From the NCBI GenBank assembly GCA_001542995.1, contig LFLA01000016.1, forward strand, positions 1-64,000: 64,000 nt of DNA, given 5' to 3'. A model generated the notes under the pieces. The model was not told where the DNA came from and ran no database searches. It saw nothing but the letters and a program-made list of their open reading frames with translations. Source of the stretch: Nitrospina sp. LS_NOB (GTDB lineage Bacteria; Nitrospinota; Nitrospinia; Nitrospinales; VA-1). Positions 63,872-64,000 of this stretch are shown here, in pieces; the stretch's first letter is position 1, and each line of letters starts with the position of its first letter. Made by a program: the position numbers and the translations under genes.

Positions 63872-64000
63872 TTGATATTAATTGTGGCGGTGATTGTTTA
63901 CCTGACGGTGAACATGATTCACCTGGTTCGCCTTGAACCGATTTTATATCCGCCGGATGACCCGCCTATGGTTTCAGTCTGTGTTCCTGCCAGAGATGAA
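63872..64000 (+). CDS. Family 2 glycosyltransferase, N-terminus (partial)
   Basis: The frame runs off the end of the window. The visible 43 residues hold a membrane helix (LILIVAVIVYLTVNMIHLV) followed by PPDDPPMVSVCVPARDE, the typical opening of a GT-A family 2 domain (VSVxxPARNE). Start is uncertain: TTG at 63872 is used, but the frame is open upstream to 63752 with other TTG codons (63755, 63851). Confidence 0.65.
   Translation, partial: MILIVAVIVYLTVNMIHLVRLEPILYPPDDPPMVSVCVPARDE

Overview
The window is bacterial chromosome from a Gram-negative, rod-shaped organism. The first bases end an outer-membrane beta-barrel gene. There is a full mreBCD-mrdA rod-shape operon, a PpiD-type periplasmic foldase, a probable lipoprotein and several secreted proteins. 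Gene content is that of a free-living prototroph: complex I, arginine, histidine, thiamine and isoprenoid synthesis, and an NhaD-type sodium/proton antiporter that fits a marine or saline habitat. My best guess is a Nitrospinota-like (Nitrospina-type) lineage. That is inference from overall gene flavour; no marker in the window proves it. I saw no rRNA, tRNA, CRISPR array, insertion sequence or prophage.

Layout. 1-141 is the end of a beta-barrel gene; 142-900 is repeat-rich with a near-perfect sigma70 promoter. 972-14107 is the complex I operon nuoABCDEFGHIJKLM, with no nuoN. 14414-24416 holds sfsA, two methyltransferase or unknown genes, tgt, an MscS-like channel, argF, argD, comF and nhaD. 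24779-28976 is ispA-dxs-hisB-hisH. 29239-34030 holds an EamA permease and a reverse-strand block (O-methyltransferase, smpB, SAM hydrolase, mtaB). 34236-39774 is fis, a GlmU lacking its acetyltransferase domain, a degenerate GlmU-like protein, glmS, and a ThiD-ThiN fusion. 39821-46236 is ppiD and the divergent mre operon. 46394-54101 holds a broken PilZ gene, uvrB, a TraB-family protein, a 2-hydroxyacid dehydrogenase, a TPMT-type methyltransferase, an SRAP protein and an M24 peptidase. 54180-58874 is a reverse block (bcp, secreted protein, TPR protein, DUF1566 protein, gatB). The rest is an SDR, a small membrane protein, a small Cys-containing protein coupled to a two-component system, a fossil aldehyde dehydrogenase end, an SH3 protein and the start of a glycosyltransferase.

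The most striking feature is a dispersed, mosaic repeat family present in at least 11 intergenic places. Its core reads roughly CACTAGGCGTGGGGCC, followed by GCAATAGC-TTTATTGC and TTCTCGGCTTAA modules. A separate module contains the inverted repeat CGGAG-GTT-CTCCG. Copies sit exactly at gene 3-prime ends and often supply the last codons and the stop codon: ComF and an O-methyltransferase both end in repeat-encoded RGAN, SfsA and the histidine kinase end in related tails, and the SRAP protein ends inside the second module. Copies also interrupt the otherwise overlapping nuo operon twice. Other points of note are the split or degenerate GlmU arrangement, a missing nuoN with an altered NuoM loop, a palindromic operator-like site in the nhaD promoter, and two gene fossils (PilZ, aldehyde dehydrogenase).
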